A stretch of DNA of 64,000 bases from an uncultured Pelagibacteraceae bacterium (GCA_902534735.1 CACARD010000004.1:35236-99235); one strand, 5' to 3'; shown: positions 13,476 to 23,762, numbered from the stretch's first letter. Notes: a model not told the origin generated them from the letters alone. Translations and numbers: made by a program.

Positions 13476-14541
13476 CTATAATTTCTATAATCTTTTTGTT
13501 TATATTATTCCAAGTATTTTTTTTAGTAATTTCCTCAAGATTTTTAAATTTTTCGTTGTAATTTTTATATTCGTTAAATATTTCAAATATCATCTTTGAA
13601 AATTTTTTAAATTCGAATTCCTTTTGTTTTATTAACCAACAACAATTTTTTTTATAGTAAAATTCTGAATTATAGAATTGGTGATTATCTCTTGCAGATG
13701 GTAGAGGTATTGAAATAAACGGTATGTTTAAGAATGAAAGTTCACTTAGTGTGCTTGCACCTCCTCTGGTAATTGCTAGATCTATACCATTGTAGAGTTC
13801 ATGACTATCATTGGTAAATTCAATAAATTTGTAGCTTATATTTGATTTTTCATATTTATTTTTTATTGAAGATAAATTATTAATATTTGATATTTGTTGT
13901 ATAACTTCGAAATTTCGTTTTTTTGAAATTTCAATAATTAATTCAGTAATATTTTCGTCAAAAAACGATGCACCCTGACTGCCACCGATGATGAGAATTT
14001 TTTTTATTTCCTTTTTTAAATTAATTTTATTTTTTTCTAAGTTATATATTTCTTTTTTTAAAATAGGTTTGACTATAACTTTTTTAGAATTATATTTTAT
14101 TGGAAAGTTTCTTAAGTTTTCATCGTAACAAATTATCTTTGTTGAAAATTTTAAAGCAAAGCGGTTAGATCTACCTAAAACACTATTAGGCTCAAATAAG
14201 AAAACTTTTTTTTTTAATATAAATGCAGCTAAGCTAAATGGAAATGTCATGTACCCACCAGTACTAATAACAATATTTGTCTTATTATTTTTTAAAAATC
14301 TAATAGATTGAAAAATGTTTAGAAAATATTTTAAAATATTTATTGGAAGTAAATAAGGTTTTAAAAATAAATTAGGTACATCTATTAATTCATATTTAAA
14401 TTTTTCAGTATTTATATATTTACTTCCTCTCAAATCAGATACCATTTTTACAGAAAATTTATTTTTCAAATGTTCAAACAAAGAGGTAGATGGTACTACG
14501 TGGCCACCAGAACCACCTGTTACTATAAGTATATTTTTCAT
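13465..14541 (-). CDS. murG: UDP-N-acetylglucosamine--N-acetylmuramyl-(pentapeptide) pyrophosphoryl-undecaprenol N-acetylglucosamine transferase MurG
   Basis: GT-B glycosyltransferase that converts lipid I to lipid II at the inner face of the membrane. It is 358 residues. Seen are the N-terminal glycine-rich loop VTGGSGGHVVPS (about 6-17), STGGYMTFP, the second-domain loop IIGGSQGASFF (about 185) and the UDP-GlcNAc site RGGASTLSEL (about 258) with a following NHQFYN segment. The C-terminal part is Lys/Asn rich. It lies 1 bp downstream of ftsW and overlaps murC by 11 bp. Confidence 0.95.
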   Translation of the reverse strand: MKNILIVTGGSGGHVVPSTSLFEHLKNKFSVKMVSDLRGSKYINTEKFKYELIDVPNLFLKPYLLPINILKYFLNIFQSIRFLKNNKTNIVISTGGYMTFPFSLAAFILKKKVFLFEPNSVLGRSNRFALKFSTKIICYDENLRNFPIKYNSKKVIVKPILKKEIYNLEKNKINLKKEIKKILIIGGSQGASFFDENITELIIEISKKRNFEVIQQISNINNLSSIKNKYEKSNISYKFIEFTNDSHELYNGIDLAITRGGASTLSELSFLNIPFISIPLPSARDNHQFYNSEFYYKKNCCWLIKQKEFEFKKFSKMIFEIFNEYKNYNEKFKNLEEITKKNTWNNINKKIIEIIDEN

Positions 14542-14542
14542 A

Positions 14543-15652
14543 CTAATTTAATTTTCTCTTCGTCAAATTTAATATTATTCCAGTTAAAATTGATGTTCCA
14601 ACTATTGAAGAACCACCATAACTAATAAATGGCATTGTCATTCCTGTAGTAGGAAGCATTCTTATGTTTACGCCAATATGAATAAAAGTTTGCAATAGTA
14701 TTATTGAAATACTTCCAACTAATATAAGTTTAAAATTATTATTTTTTGTAAAATTTATTTTTTTTAAAACTCTATAAGATAGTATTAAATAAAGTAATAT
14801 TATACCTATTAAGATAATGACTCCAAATTCTTCTGCAATTACAGAAATTATATAATCTGTATGTGCTTCTGGTATTCTTGAATTTAAAGTTCCTTCACCT
14901 ATTCCTTTACCAAAAAAACTTCCACTGGATATTGCATCGCTTGCTTTATCAGCCTGGTAATTATTACCGCTAGAATTATCTAAAAATGACATTAATCTTA
15001 TTCTTATGTATTCAAACTTTGGCACCAAAAAGACTAAAAATAAAGTTAATGAACCCACAGCTAATAATGAAATTGCGAAAATTAATAAATTTATTCCTGA
15101 AACAAAAATAATGGCAAGCCAAACAGATATTATTAATAATGTTTGTCCTAAGTCTGGTTGAGATAAGAGTAAAATTATAATTGGCACTAAAACGACTGAA
15201 CTCAAGAGATATTTTATATAAAGGTTTTTTTTTTCTAATGATATTATTAGTGAAATAACAATAACAAAAAAAGGTTTTAAAGTTTCAATAGGTTGAAACC
15301 TAGGTAATGAGCCAACATCTAACCATCTCTTTGACCCTTTGACCTCCACTCCTATTAAGGGAACTAAGAATAAACTTATAAATGTGATAACAAATAGTAC
15401 GACTGATAACCTAATTAAAATTTTTTGATCTAGTAGAGATAAAAATAAAATTAAACATATTCCTATTAAAACAAAAATTAAATGTTTTAAAAAAAAATAG
15501 TAAGAATTTGTGTTTAATTTATCTGATGCAATTATTGAAGTTGAAACTAAAGAAAAAAATAATCCTAGTGAAAATAATAGACTTATTATCAAAAAAATTG
15601 TTTTATCGATGTTTTTCCACCAATCATAAAATGTATCAAAATATTTGTTCAT
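14543..15652 (-). CDS. ftsW: SEDS-family peptidoglycan polymerase FtsW
   Basis: Septal SEDS glycosyltransferase that works with the FtsI transpeptidase. It is 369 residues with about ten transmembrane helices. Family landmarks seen are KGSKRWLDVGSLPRFQPIE-TLKP (about 105-127), QPDLGQT (about 165), the large periplasmic loop with SGSFFGKGIGEG and PEAHTDYI-SVIAEEFG (about 240-275), and the C-terminal MPFISYGGSS. It is translationally coupled by a 4 bp overlap with murD. Located between murD and murG, the standard dcw place, which favours FtsW over RodA. Confidence 0.95.
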   Translation of the reverse strand: MNKYFDTFYDWWKNIDKTIFLIISLLFSLGLFFSLVSTSIIASDKLNTNSYYFFLKHLIFVLIGICLILFLSLLDQKILIRLSVVLFVITFISLFLVPLIGVEVKGSKRWLDVGSLPRFQPIETLKPFFVIVISLIISLEKKNLYIKYLLSSVVLVPIIILLLSQPDLGQTLLIISVWLAIIFVSGINLLIFAISLLAVGSLTLFLVFLVPKFEYIRIRLMSFLDNSSGNNYQADKASDAISSGSFFGKGIGEGTLNSRIPEAHTDYIISVIAEEFGVIILIGIILLYLILSYRVLKKINFTKNNNFKLILVGSISIILLQTFIHIGVNIRMLPTTGMTMPFISYGGSSIVGTSILTGIILNLTKRKLN

Positions 15653-16938
15653 TCAATTGGTAAATATCTTTTAATTAACATATTGAATTGTCTACCTCTT
15701 TCTTCAAAATTTTTGTATTGATCAAATGATGCAGCCGACGGGCTAAATAAAACTGTAACTTTTGTTCTTATCTCCTTAAGGTTTGGAATTTTTTTAAGAA
15801 TATTTCTCAGATCTTTTGATAGATTAACTTTAATTTTATTTTTAAATAGTTTTAGGAAAACTTGTCTATCTTTCCCGTAAATATACGCTTCTAAATTTTT
15901 AAAATACTTTTTATTTAAATTAAATTTGTCACCCTTTTTAAATAATCCTCCCAAAATCCATATAATTTTTTCATTAGATTCTAAAAATGGAACAGTAGAG
16001 GATAATGTTGTTGACTTTGAGTCGTTTATTATTTTTAAATATTTTGATTTATGGATTACTTCCTGTCTAAATTTCAAAGGTTTAAATTTATTAATAGTTT
16101 TTATTACAGTTTTTAAATTAAGTTTCATATGTTTTGATAGCTCAAATAAAAAATTTAAATTTTGAAAATTTGTTGAATTTTTAAAATTATCATTACTTAA
16201 TTTATTTTTTAAATATGCATACTTATTTTTACTTACATATATTATTTTGGATTTTATATTTTTAGTTCTTAATAAGTCTTTCAATAAATTAGTGTTTGTT
16301 ATTATTGCTACATCATTTTCGTTTTGTCTTATTACACATTTTAATTTTGATAATACATAATTTTTCATTGTATTATGCCTTTCTAAATGATCTGGAGAAA
16401 TATTGATGATTATAGAAAATTTTGATTTGAAATACCTACTATAAGCTAGCTGATAAGAAGAAGCCTCAATAACAAAGATAGTATTTTTGGTAACTCTTTT
16501 TTCCTCTAAAATAGGATTTCCAATATTTCCAGTTAGCCTAGTATCATAATGATGTTTCTTTAAAATATCATAAAGTAACTTACTTGTGGTTGACTTTCCG
16601 TTCGTACCAGTGATCGTGATTGTTAAAACTTCAGGGTTAAATTTATAAAAAATATCAAAATCAGTAATAACTTTTTTTTGGTTCTTTTTTAAATAATTTG
16701 ATAACTGGCATTTATTTATATTAATACCAGGACTTATAACTATATAATCAAAATTATTATTTAATAATTTTGATTTAGAAATAAAAAATTTTTTATATTT
16801 ATTTTTAATTTTTTTCTTATCATCATCGAAAATAAAACACCTATTTTTCTTATTTAAATATTTTAATGATGAAATTCCAGATTTTCCAAAACCATAAATT
16901 AAAAAATTTTTACTTAACGTTTCATTTTTTAATTTCAT
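15649..16938 (-). CDS. murD: UDP-N-acetylmuramoyl-L-alanine--D-glutamate ligase MurD
   Basis: Adds D-Glu to UDP-MurNAc-L-Ala. It is 429 residues. The N-terminal Rossmann domain (IYGFGKSGISS, about 14-24) is followed by the ATP loop GTNGKST (111-117), NISPDHLERH in the central domain and the C-terminal NDSKSTTLSS and SPSAASFDQYKNFEERG (about 400-416), which is a typical MurD signature. It overlaps mraY by one base at the start and ftsW by four at the end. Confidence 0.95.
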   Translation of the reverse strand: MKLKNETLSKNFLIYGFGKSGISSLKYLNKKNRCFIFDDDKKKIKNKYKKFFISKSKLLNNNFDYIVISPGININKCQLSNYLKKNQKKVITDFDIFYKFNPEVLTITITGTNGKSTTSKLLYDILKKHHYDTRLTGNIGNPILEEKRVTKNTIFVIEASSYQLAYSRYFKSKFSIIINISPDHLERHNTMKNYVLSKLKCVIRQNENDVAIITNTNLLKDLLRTKNIKSKIIYVSKNKYAYLKNKLSNDNFKNSTNFQNLNFLFELSKHMKLNLKTVIKTINKFKPLKFRQEVIHKSKYLKIINDSKSTTLSSTVPFLESNEKIIWILGGLFKKGDKFNLNKKYFKNLEAYIYGKDRQVFLKLFKNKIKVNLSKDLRNILKKIPNLKEIRTKVTVLFSPSAASFDQYKNFEERGRQFNMLIKRYLPIE

Positions 16939-18023
16939 TATCTAAGTTTCAAAGTAGCTAATCCAATCATTGCTAGAATAATAGAAATTATCCAAAATCT
17001 AATTACAACCGTTGACTCTGGCCATCCTTTTTTTTCAAAATGATGGTGTATTGGAGCCATTTTAAATATTCTTTTACCTGTTAATTTATAGGAAATAACT
17101 TGAACTATTACAGAAACAGCTTCTAAAACAAACAATCCGCCTGTTATTGCTAACACAATTTCGTGCTTAGTTATTATACCAACCGCTCCCAGTGAACCAC
17201 CTAATGATAAAGATCCAGTGTCTCCCATAAAAATTTTTGCTGGAGGTGCATTAAACCATAAAAAACCTAAACAAGCTCCAATTATTGATCCACAAAAAAT
17301 CGAAGCTTCTCCTACGCCTTCTATGTATGCGATCTGAAGATAATCAGAAAAAATTATGTTACCAGAGACGTAACTAATAAATGCAAAACAAGCGGCAACT
17401 AACATAACAGGAACTGTTGCTAATCCGTCTAAACCATCTGTTAAATTAACTGCATTTGAAGCTCCAACTAATATGAACATATAAAAAGGTATAAAAAACC
17501 AGCCAAGATTGATTACTAAGTTTTTGAAAAAAGGAAAATATAGATTGTTTATTTGATCAGAATTACTTGTGATATAAAGTATAAATATACCAATCAAGGC
17601 TAAAATAATTTGTAGAGAGAACTTAAATTTAGAAGAAATTCCATGCGAACTTTTTAACTTTATTTTTTTATAATCGTCATAAGCTCCCAATAAGCCAAAA
17701 GAAGCTGCAATAAATATTAAAAACCAATTGTAAGTATTTGATAAGTCACCCCATAGCAATACTCCTGAAAAAACACCTAGTAATATTATTAGCCCTCCCA
17801 TTGTAGGTGTTCCAATTTTTCTAATTATATGATCGCTAGGTCCATCTTCTCTGATTGGATTATGAATCTGTTTTGAAGAAAAAAAATTAATTAATGGGTT
17901 TCCAACTAAAAAAACAACAACCATAGCTGTAAACATAGAAAGACCAGTTCTTACTGTTAAATATTTAAAAACATTCAAAAAACTAAATTGATCTACTAGA
18001 ATTGAAAAAAGTTCAAACAACAT
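16938..18023 (-). CDS. mraY: Phospho-N-acetylmuramoyl-pentapeptide-transferase MraY
   Basis: Integral membrane enzyme that makes lipid I from UDP-MurNAc-pentapeptide and undecaprenyl phosphate. It is 361 residues with about ten membrane helices. Catalytic segments seen are DDYKK (116-120), NLTDGLDG (193-200) and MGDTGS (about 266-271), plus the C-terminal APIHHHFEKKGWPE. Start and stop each overlap a neighbour by one base (murEF and murD). All conserved Asp and His clusters are present. Confidence 0.96.
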   Translation of the reverse strand: MLFELFSILVDQFSFLNVFKYLTVRTGLSMFTAMVVVFLVGNPLINFFSSKQIHNPIREDGPSDHIIRKIGTPTMGGLIILLGVFSGVLLWGDLSNTYNWFLIFIAASFGLLGAYDDYKKIKLKSSHGISSKFKFSLQIILALIGIFILYITSNSDQINNLYFPFFKNLVINLGWFFIPFYMFILVGASNAVNLTDGLDGLATVPVMLVAACFAFISYVSGNIIFSDYLQIAYIEGVGEASIFCGSIIGACLGFLWFNAPPAKIFMGDTGSLSLGGSLGAVGIITKHEIVLAITGGLFVLEAVSVIVQVISYKLTGKRIFKMAPIHHHFEKKGWPESTVVIRFWIISIILAMIGLATLKLR

Positions 18024-20851
18024 TAAGATTTTGATCCAATTTGTTTGGTTATTTGATTTAGTCCTGTAGAATTTGAGCCCTTTATCATTAAAAAATCACC
18101 ATTATTTAAATCATTTTTTATTATATTAAGAATTTCACTAGTTGATTTAAGTATTTTTCCTCTTTTTTGTGTTCTAATTTTGTTAAATGTTTCTGTGATA
18201 TAATTCCCATAAACAAACAACTTTTTAAACTTTGCCTTATTGATACCTTTTGCAGCTTCAATATGAAGTTTTTTTGAAAATTTTCCTAATTCTAACATGT
18301 CACCTAGTAGCATAAATTTTTTATTTGGATTTACTTTTAAATTATCAAATTTCTTAATTGAGAAATTAAGAGATAATGGATTTGAGTTATAACTTTCATC
18401 TATTATATTAACTTTTTTTGAGCCGACAGTTAATTTTTTTATATTTCCTCTACCACTTGGTATTTTATAATTAGAAAAAAAGTTACTTTTTATTTTATCA
18501 ATGATATTTAAACTTTTACAAACTGCTATGGAAGCCAATATATTATCCAAATAAGGTAATAAGTTATTATTAATTTTAAAATTAAAAGTTTTAGAAGCTA
18601 CGTCAATATAAATGATATAAGATTTCGTAGATTTTTTTAATTTTGATAATCTAATATTAGAATTTTTATGTTTACCAAAAGAAATGATATTTAAATTATT
18701 CTTGTTTGCTAAATTTGAAAAAAAATTAAAAAATTTATCATCTTTATTCAATACAATTGTACCATTTTTTCTTATGTTGAAAATAATCTCTGATTTGGCT
18801 TTAGCTATATCCAATAAAGATTTAAAATTTTTGGCGTGCGCATAACTAATATTTGTAATAACTCCAACGTCTGGTTTAATTATTTTTGATAAATAGTCTA
18901 TTTCTCCCTTTTTATCCATTCCAATTTCAAATATTCCATAAGTCGTATCCTTATTTAAATTTATTAATGAAATCGGTAAACCAAATTTATTATTGAATGA
19001 ATTTTTTGAATATGTTGTGGAATAATTTTTTTGAAGACATTGTCCTAACAATTCTTTCAGCGAAGTTTTGCCTGAAGATCCTGTTATTGCAACTTGAGAT
19101 GCATTAGAAGAAATTCTTATCTTATGTGAAAATTTAATTAATAATTCTAGAGTACTTTTAACATTAATCTTTTTTTTACTATCATTTTTGTTATTTTGAA
19201 GTATTGCTAATTTTGCTCCATTTTTTAGAGCTTCGTCTGCAAAATCATTTCCATTAAAAGATTTCCCCTTAATTCCTAGGAAAATTTTACCTTTATTTTG
19301 TTCTTTCGAATTAGTGCTAATTTTTAAATTTTTTATTCTATCTAATTTTTTGTCATTTATAATTTCTTTAAGCATATTTAATTTCCAATCATTTGATAAA
19401 ATTCTATTTTTTAAAATTATTGATTTTTTTATATTATCTTTGTCAGAAAATTTATTTTTCTTAATATATTCTTGAGTGTTTTCATGCCCCTTTCCTGCAA
19501 TAATTAAAATCTCATCAGACTTACTGTTTAAAATTGCTTTTTTTATAGCTAATTTTCTTGATGGTATTTCAATCATTTTAGATGGTAAAATTGATTTCTT
19601 AATACTTGCTCTGATATTTTCTGGATTTTCACTTCTAGGATTATCGTCTGTAAGATAAATATAATTACATAGTTTGTTGGCAATTTTGCCCATTATTGGT
19701 CTTTTTTCTTTATCTCTTTCACCGCCACATCCAAATACAATATTAATTTTTCTTAAACCAAATTGTTCTTTAATATTTTCTATACTTGTTTTAAGAGCCT
19801 CTGGAGTATGAGCATAGTCTAAAATAAAAATTGAATTATCTTTTGTTGTTCCGATTATCTCTAGCCTTCCTTTTGCGGGTTTAATATACTTAAGTTTTTT
19901 AACAATATCATCAATTTTTAGATTACTTTTAATTGCTGCTGCAATAGCCATCATCAAATTCTTAATTTGTATCTTTCCAATTAGGCTTGTTTTAAATTGG
20001 TATTCCTTGTTTTGAAAAGTAAACTTTATATGTTGGTAGTTATTTAAAATTTTAATTGAATTAATTTTTAAATGACTATCTGATGTACCAATTTTTAATA
20101 AATTAAATTTTTTTCTTTTGGCTATTTTTTTAAAAATTTGTGAATATTTTAAATCATTATCAAATATCAAATTTCCATTTTTATTTGTCAATTCATTAAA
20201 TAAAATTAATTTTGAATTAAAATAATTTTTATAATTTTTGTGATAATCTAAATGATCTCTACTTAAATTAGTGAATATAGATGTGCTAAATTTAATACCA
20301 TGTAATCTTTTTTGATGAAGGCCATGACTTGATGCTTCTAAAATTACATTTTCAATTTTTTTATTTTTTAAATTTGCAAGTATTTTATTAATTGTAATAG
20401 CATCAACAGTTGTATTATTAAGTTTTAAGCTAACACCATTCGATTTAACGCCTAGAGTTCCAATTGAGGCTACTCTTTTTTTATTAAGTTTTAATATCTG
20501 GTAATAAAAATTGACTATAGATGATTTACCGTTTGTACCAGTTACAGCAATTATATTATTTGGTTTTTTATTATAATATTTATTTGCAAAACTTGATAAG
20601 GCTAATCTAGGATCGCTTACTTTTATGTATAATACACCTTTATTGATTCCAGTTTTAAATTTATTTGATACAATTATTCGGGCTCCTCTTTTAATTGCAT
20701 CATTTATGAAATTATTTCCATTAAATTTACTACCCTGTATTGCAAAAAATATATAATTTTTTTTTATTTTTTTTGAATTAAATTCAAATCCATTAAAACT
20801 TTTATTATTAAAATCTTTTTTAAGATTTTTAAAAAAGCTTTTTAATATCAT
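18023..20851 (-). CDS. murEF: Fused MurE-MurF: UDP-MurNAc-tripeptide synthetase / UDP-MurNAc-pentapeptide ligase
   Basis: A single 942-codon frame carries two complete Mur ligases. The MurE half (about 1-480) has ATP loop TGTNGKS (104-110), DHLDYH (199-204) and DNPR (403-406), the motif that selects meso-diaminopimelate, then KGHE (454-457). The MurF half begins near Met493 and has its own N domain (FLGIKGKSFNGNDF), ATP loop TGSSGKTS (590-597), NISYAH (667-672) and DESYNSNP (818-825). I see no stop or frameshift between the halves. Known separate enzymes are about 490 and 450 residues, so neither half is truncated. The fusion would perform consecutive additions of mDAP and D-Ala-D-Ala. An internal start at Met493 giving free MurF cannot be excluded. 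Confidence 0.94.
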   Translation of the reverse strand: MILKSFFKNLKKDFNNKSFNGFEFNSKKIKKNYIFFAIQGSKFNGNNFINDAIKRGARIIVSNKFKTGINKGVLYIKVSDPRLALSSFANKYYNKKPNNIIAVTGTNGKSSIVNFYYQILKLNKKRVASIGTLGVKSNGVSLKLNNTTVDAITINKILANLKNKKIENVILEASSHGLHQKRLHGIKFSTSIFTNLSRDHLDYHKNYKNYFNSKLILFNELTNKNGNLIFDNDLKYSQIFKKIAKRKKFNLLKIGTSDSHLKINSIKILNNYQHIKFTFQNKEYQFKTSLIGKIQIKNLMMAIAAAIKSNLKIDDIVKKLKYIKPAKGRLEIIGTTKDNSIFILDYAHTPEALKTSIENIKEQFGLRKINIVFGCGGERDKEKRPIMGKIANKLCNYIYLTDDNPRSENPENIRASIKKSILPSKMIEIPSRKLAIKKAILNSKSDEILIIAGKGHENTQEYIKKNKFSDKDNIKKSIILKNRILSNDWKLNMLKEIINDKKLDRIKNLKISTNSKEQNKGKIFLGIKGKSFNGNDFADEALKNGAKLAILQNNKNDSKKKINVKSTLELLIKFSHKIRISSNASQVAITGSSGKTSLKELLGQCLQKNYSTTYSKNSFNNKFGLPISLINLNKDTTYGIFEIGMDKKGEIDYLSKIIKPDVGVITNISYAHAKNFKSLLDIAKAKSEIIFNIRKNGTIVLNKDDKFFNFFSNLANKNNLNIISFGKHKNSNIRLSKLKKSTKSYIIYIDVASKTFNFKINNNLLPYLDNILASIAVCKSLNIIDKIKSNFFSNYKIPSGRGNIKKLTVGSKKVNIIDESYNSNPLSLNFSIKKFDNLKVNPNKKFMLLGDMLELGKFSKKLHIEAAKGINKAKFKKLFVYGNYITETFNKIRTQKRGKILKSTSEILNIIKNDLNNGDFLMIKGSNSTGLNQITKQIGSKS

Positions 20852-20862
20852 TATAGAATTTC

Positions 20863-22494
20863 TTAATATTTTATGGCTAAAATAGGCCCGATTTTTTCAA
20901 TTATATTTTTGGCAACCTCAACAGAAGTCCAGCCAGCAGTATTAAAAGGTGTACCTATTATCTTCTTTTTTTTACCATCATTATATTCATAAATATAAGT
21001 TTCACTCAATTTTGGTTCATCTAACAAAACAATTAAAACATATTTTGGAGAAGATATTGGAAAAATTGAAGCAAAAGTATTTATTTTTTTTTTAGAATAT
21101 TTACCCTTTATAGATTTTTGAGCTGTTCCTGTTTTTCCAGCGATTTCATAACCAGCAATATTTGCTAAATTAGCTGTGCCCTGTTCGGATGTTACAATTT
21201 TTCTCAAAATTTCATTAATTTTATTAGAATTTTCCTGTGTAATTATTTGCTCACCTTTTTTTAAATTTTTCTCTTTTTTAATTAAAGTTGGTTTTATTTT
21301 ATATCCACCATTTGCAATTATTGCATAGGCTTTTGCAAGTTGAAGAGGTGTGGTTGTTATACCATGACCATATGCTGATGTAGCTAATTTACATTTTCCC
21401 CATTTAAACGGAATTGGATTTCCAACTTCTTCAATATCAAATTGTATTTTATTTAATAAATCTAAATTTTCTAGAAAATCTTTAAAATTTTCTAAACCGA
21501 CTTTCTGAGCAATTTTGATTGAACCAATATTTCCAGATCTAATTAATATTTCTTCTGCAGTAAGACTAGATGGAATATCCATATCATATTCAGAGATTGA
21601 CCTTCCCGCACATTTTATTTTTTTTGGTAAATTTTTAAAAAGAGTATCTTCTTGAATAACATTTTGTTGAAGTCCAGCAGCCAATGTAAATGTTTTAAAA
21701 ACTGATCCAAGTTCATAAACACCTTTAGTGGATCTGTTTATAAATTTTTTATCAGAAATATCGTCTCTTTTATTTAAATCAAAATCTGGTATAGAAACCA
21801 TCGATATAATCTCACCGCTGTTAACATTCATTAAAATAGCTGTACTTCCATAACTATCAAAAATTTCTTGAAATCTTATCAATTCCTCTCTTATCAAATA
21901 TTGTATTTCAGTGTCTAAAGAAAGATTTAATGGCTTGTTTGAAGTTGTTAATTCATAGTCAAAAGATTTTTCTATACCAGACACACCATTGTTATCTGTA
22001 TCAATCTGTCCCAATATATGACTGAAAAGATTACCGTTGGGATAAACACGAGCAATATTTTCTTCCTCCCTAAACGATTTTTCTCCCAGTAATTTTATTT
22101 TTTCTAGTTTTGCTGGAGATATTTTCTTTTTGACATAAAAAAACTTTTTTCCGATGATTTCCTTTTCAAAATTCTTGTCAGGAAATATTAATTTTAAGGA
22201 AATTAATAATTTTTCTTTGTTAATTACTTGATTTGGATTTATGCCTAAATTGGTCACACGCACTGTTTTAGCAATAATATTTCCATTTCTATCCATGATA
22301 GAGGCTCTATATTTTTCTTTTTCTTTTAAAGTTTGAGTTTGGTTTGTTTTTTTAAATCCTAGATAGATAGTTTTAGACGTAAAAATTATTGTAATTATAA
22401 AAAAAATAAAGAAAATAAATGATATACGTTCAAAGGATATTTTTAAATTTGATCTATTTGCTTCAAATTTGAAATTTTCTTCAATATTATTCAT
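20863..22494 (-). CDS. ftsI: Peptidoglycan D,D-transpeptidase FtsI (PBP3)
   Basis: Septal class B penicillin-binding protein. It is 543 residues. One N-terminal transmembrane helix (about 22-45) is followed by the pedestal region and then the transpeptidase domain with the three active-site motifs SVFK (264-267), SGN (320-322) and KTGT (454-457). ATG start at 22494, overlapping the ftsL-like gene by 8 bp. It works with FtsW encoded about 5 kb downstream in the same run. Its place before murE is standard. Confidence 0.95.
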   Translation of the reverse strand: MNNIEENFKFEANRSNLKISFERISFIFFIFFIITIIFTSKTIYLGFKKTNQTQTLKEKEKYRASIMDRNGNIIAKTVRVTNLGINPNQVINKEKLLISLKLIFPDKNFEKEIIGKKFFYVKKKISPAKLEKIKLLGEKSFREEENIARVYPNGNLFSHILGQIDTDNNGVSGIEKSFDYELTTSNKPLNLSLDTEIQYLIREELIRFQEIFDSYGSTAILMNVNSGEIISMVSIPDFDLNKRDDISDKKFINRSTKGVYELGSVFKTFTLAAGLQQNVIQEDTLFKNLPKKIKCAGRSISEYDMDIPSSLTAEEILIRSGNIGSIKIAQKVGLENFKDFLENLDLLNKIQFDIEEVGNPIPFKWGKCKLATSAYGHGITTTPLQLAKAYAIIANGGYKIKPTLIKKEKNLKKGEQIITQENSNKINEILRKIVTSEQGTANLANIAGYEIAGKTGTAQKSIKGKYSKKKINTFASIFPISSPKYVLIVLLDEPKLSETYIYEYNDGKKKKIIGTPFNTAGWTSVEVAKNIIEKIGPILAIKY

Positions 22495-22759
22495 TATTAA
22501 ATTTAAAAATTTTTAAATCTGTAATTTTTTTTTTTTTTAATTCTTTATCAAAATATATTTTTGAATATTCCATTAATTTATTTGGTGATGTAAGATAGTT
22601 GTAATCAAATAAAACTAACTCATAAATATCATTGAGAGCCCTGATATCTTCTTGAGTTTCAAAAATTTGTTTATCAAGTTTTTTTGTCGAATTTTTTGTG
22701 AAAGCTGTTGAAATTATAAGAATAATAATTGGGATAAATAAAAGAATTTTTTTATGCAT
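22487..22759 (-). CDS. ftsL: FtsL-like small bitopic division protein
   Basis: A 90-residue protein with a short basic start, one membrane helix (about residues 3-22) and a periplasmic region of coiled-coil character (TKKLDKQIFETQEDIRAL, then a segment LTSPNKLMEYSKI). That topology, and the 'LtsP-rie-yAr' type ending, are those of FtsL, which joins FtsI/FtsW with FtsB. I chose ATG 22759; an in-frame TTG directly upstream (22762) adds one residue. It overlaps the end of rsmH by 8 bp and the start of ftsI by 8 bp. Sequence identity to known FtsL cannot be judged by eye, so the call depends on position and topology. Confidence 0.8.
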   Translation of the reverse strand: MHKKILLFIPIIILIISTAFTKNSTKKLDKQIFETQEDIRALNDIYELVLFDYNYLTSPNKLMEYSKIYFDKELKKKKITDLKIFKFNNE

Positions 22760-23744
22760 CAAAGTTCAAATTTTCTATATCTTTTAAGTATTTAAAATTA
22801 CTAACAAATTTTTTAAAGTTACATCCATTCTCTAATTTGTATGCAAATCTAAGTTTTGCTGACCTTGAGGGGGGATTAATATTAATCTCACTGGATGATG
22901 GAGTTATTGGTTTTTTTTTGGTTAAATTAAAATACTTTTTAGTTGAAATATTTTTTGGTAAATATCTAGAAGAATTTTTTACTTCTGAGTATTCTTTAAA
23001 AAAAAACTTTACTATTTTATCCTCGATTGAATGAAAAGTAACAACTGCTATTGCTCCACCAATTGGCAAAATATTATAGGCTTTTATTAAACCATATATC
23101 AGTTCGGTTATCTCTTTATTTACAAAAATTCTAAGAGCTTGAAAAACTTTAGTGGATTTGTTTTTTCCACTTTTCTTTTTTTTTACACTTTCAATGATTT
23201 CTACTAAATTTTCAGTTTTAATTTTTTTATTTTTTCTTAATTGTATTATTTTTTTTGAAATTGGTTTTGCATATTTTTCATCACCGAAATACTTGAAAAT
23301 TTTATAGAGACTTTGTTGGCTCATTTTTGAAATTACATCATCACAAGAAAAATCATTTAATCCCATTCTCATGTCAAGTTTGCCTTTACTATTAAAAGAT
23401 ATGCCTCTACTTAGATCAGAAATCTGATTTAATGAATATCCCAGATCAAAAATAATTGCTTTAACATTATCTTCTTTTATTTGATCAATATCCGAAAATT
23501 TTTTGTTATAAAATTTAAATCTTTTTTTATACTTTGTGTGGAATTGATTAGCTATAATATTGACGGAATTATCTCTATCTAATGCTACTATATTGTTTAA
23601 GTTATTCTCTAATATTTTTTTTGAATAACCACCTGCACCAAATGTACAATCGATAAATGTGCCACCATAAAGAGGGGAAATAATACTAACTAGTTCGTTT
23701 AGTAATACTGGAAAATGTTTTTCCAGATTTATGGTGGCATTCAT
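22752..23744 (-). CDS. rsmH: 16S rRNA (cytosine(1402)-N(4))-methyltransferase RsmH
   Basis: SAM-dependent methyltransferase (old name MraW) acting on C1402 of 16S rRNA. It is 330 residues. Landmarks are HFPVLLNEL (10-18), the SAM loop DCTFGAGGYSKKIL (about 33-46), ALDRD, IFDLGYSLNQISD--RGISF (about 98-118), LDMRM and near the C-terminus VTFHSIEDKIVKFFF. The C-terminal PSSSEI-NPPSRSAKLR is the typical ending. It follows ftsZ by 18 bp; in most genomes it follows mraZ directly. Confidence 0.96.
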   Translation of the reverse strand: MNATINLEKHFPVLLNELVSIISPLYGGTFIDCTFGAGGYSKKILENNLNNIVALDRDNSVNIIANQFHTKYKKRFKFYNKKFSDIDQIKEDNVKAIIFDLGYSLNQISDLSRGISFNSKGKLDMRMGLNDFSCDDVISKMSQQSLYKIFKYFGDEKYAKPISKKIIQLRKNKKIKTENLVEIIESVKKKKSGKNKSTKVFQALRIFVNKEITELIYGLIKAYNILPIGGAIAVVTFHSIEDKIVKFFFKEYSEVKNSSRYLPKNISTKKYFNLTKKKPITPSSSEININPPSRSAKLRFAYKLENGCNFKKFVSNFKYLKDIENLNFDA

Positions 23745-23762
23745 TTATTTTTTTGAAGACCA

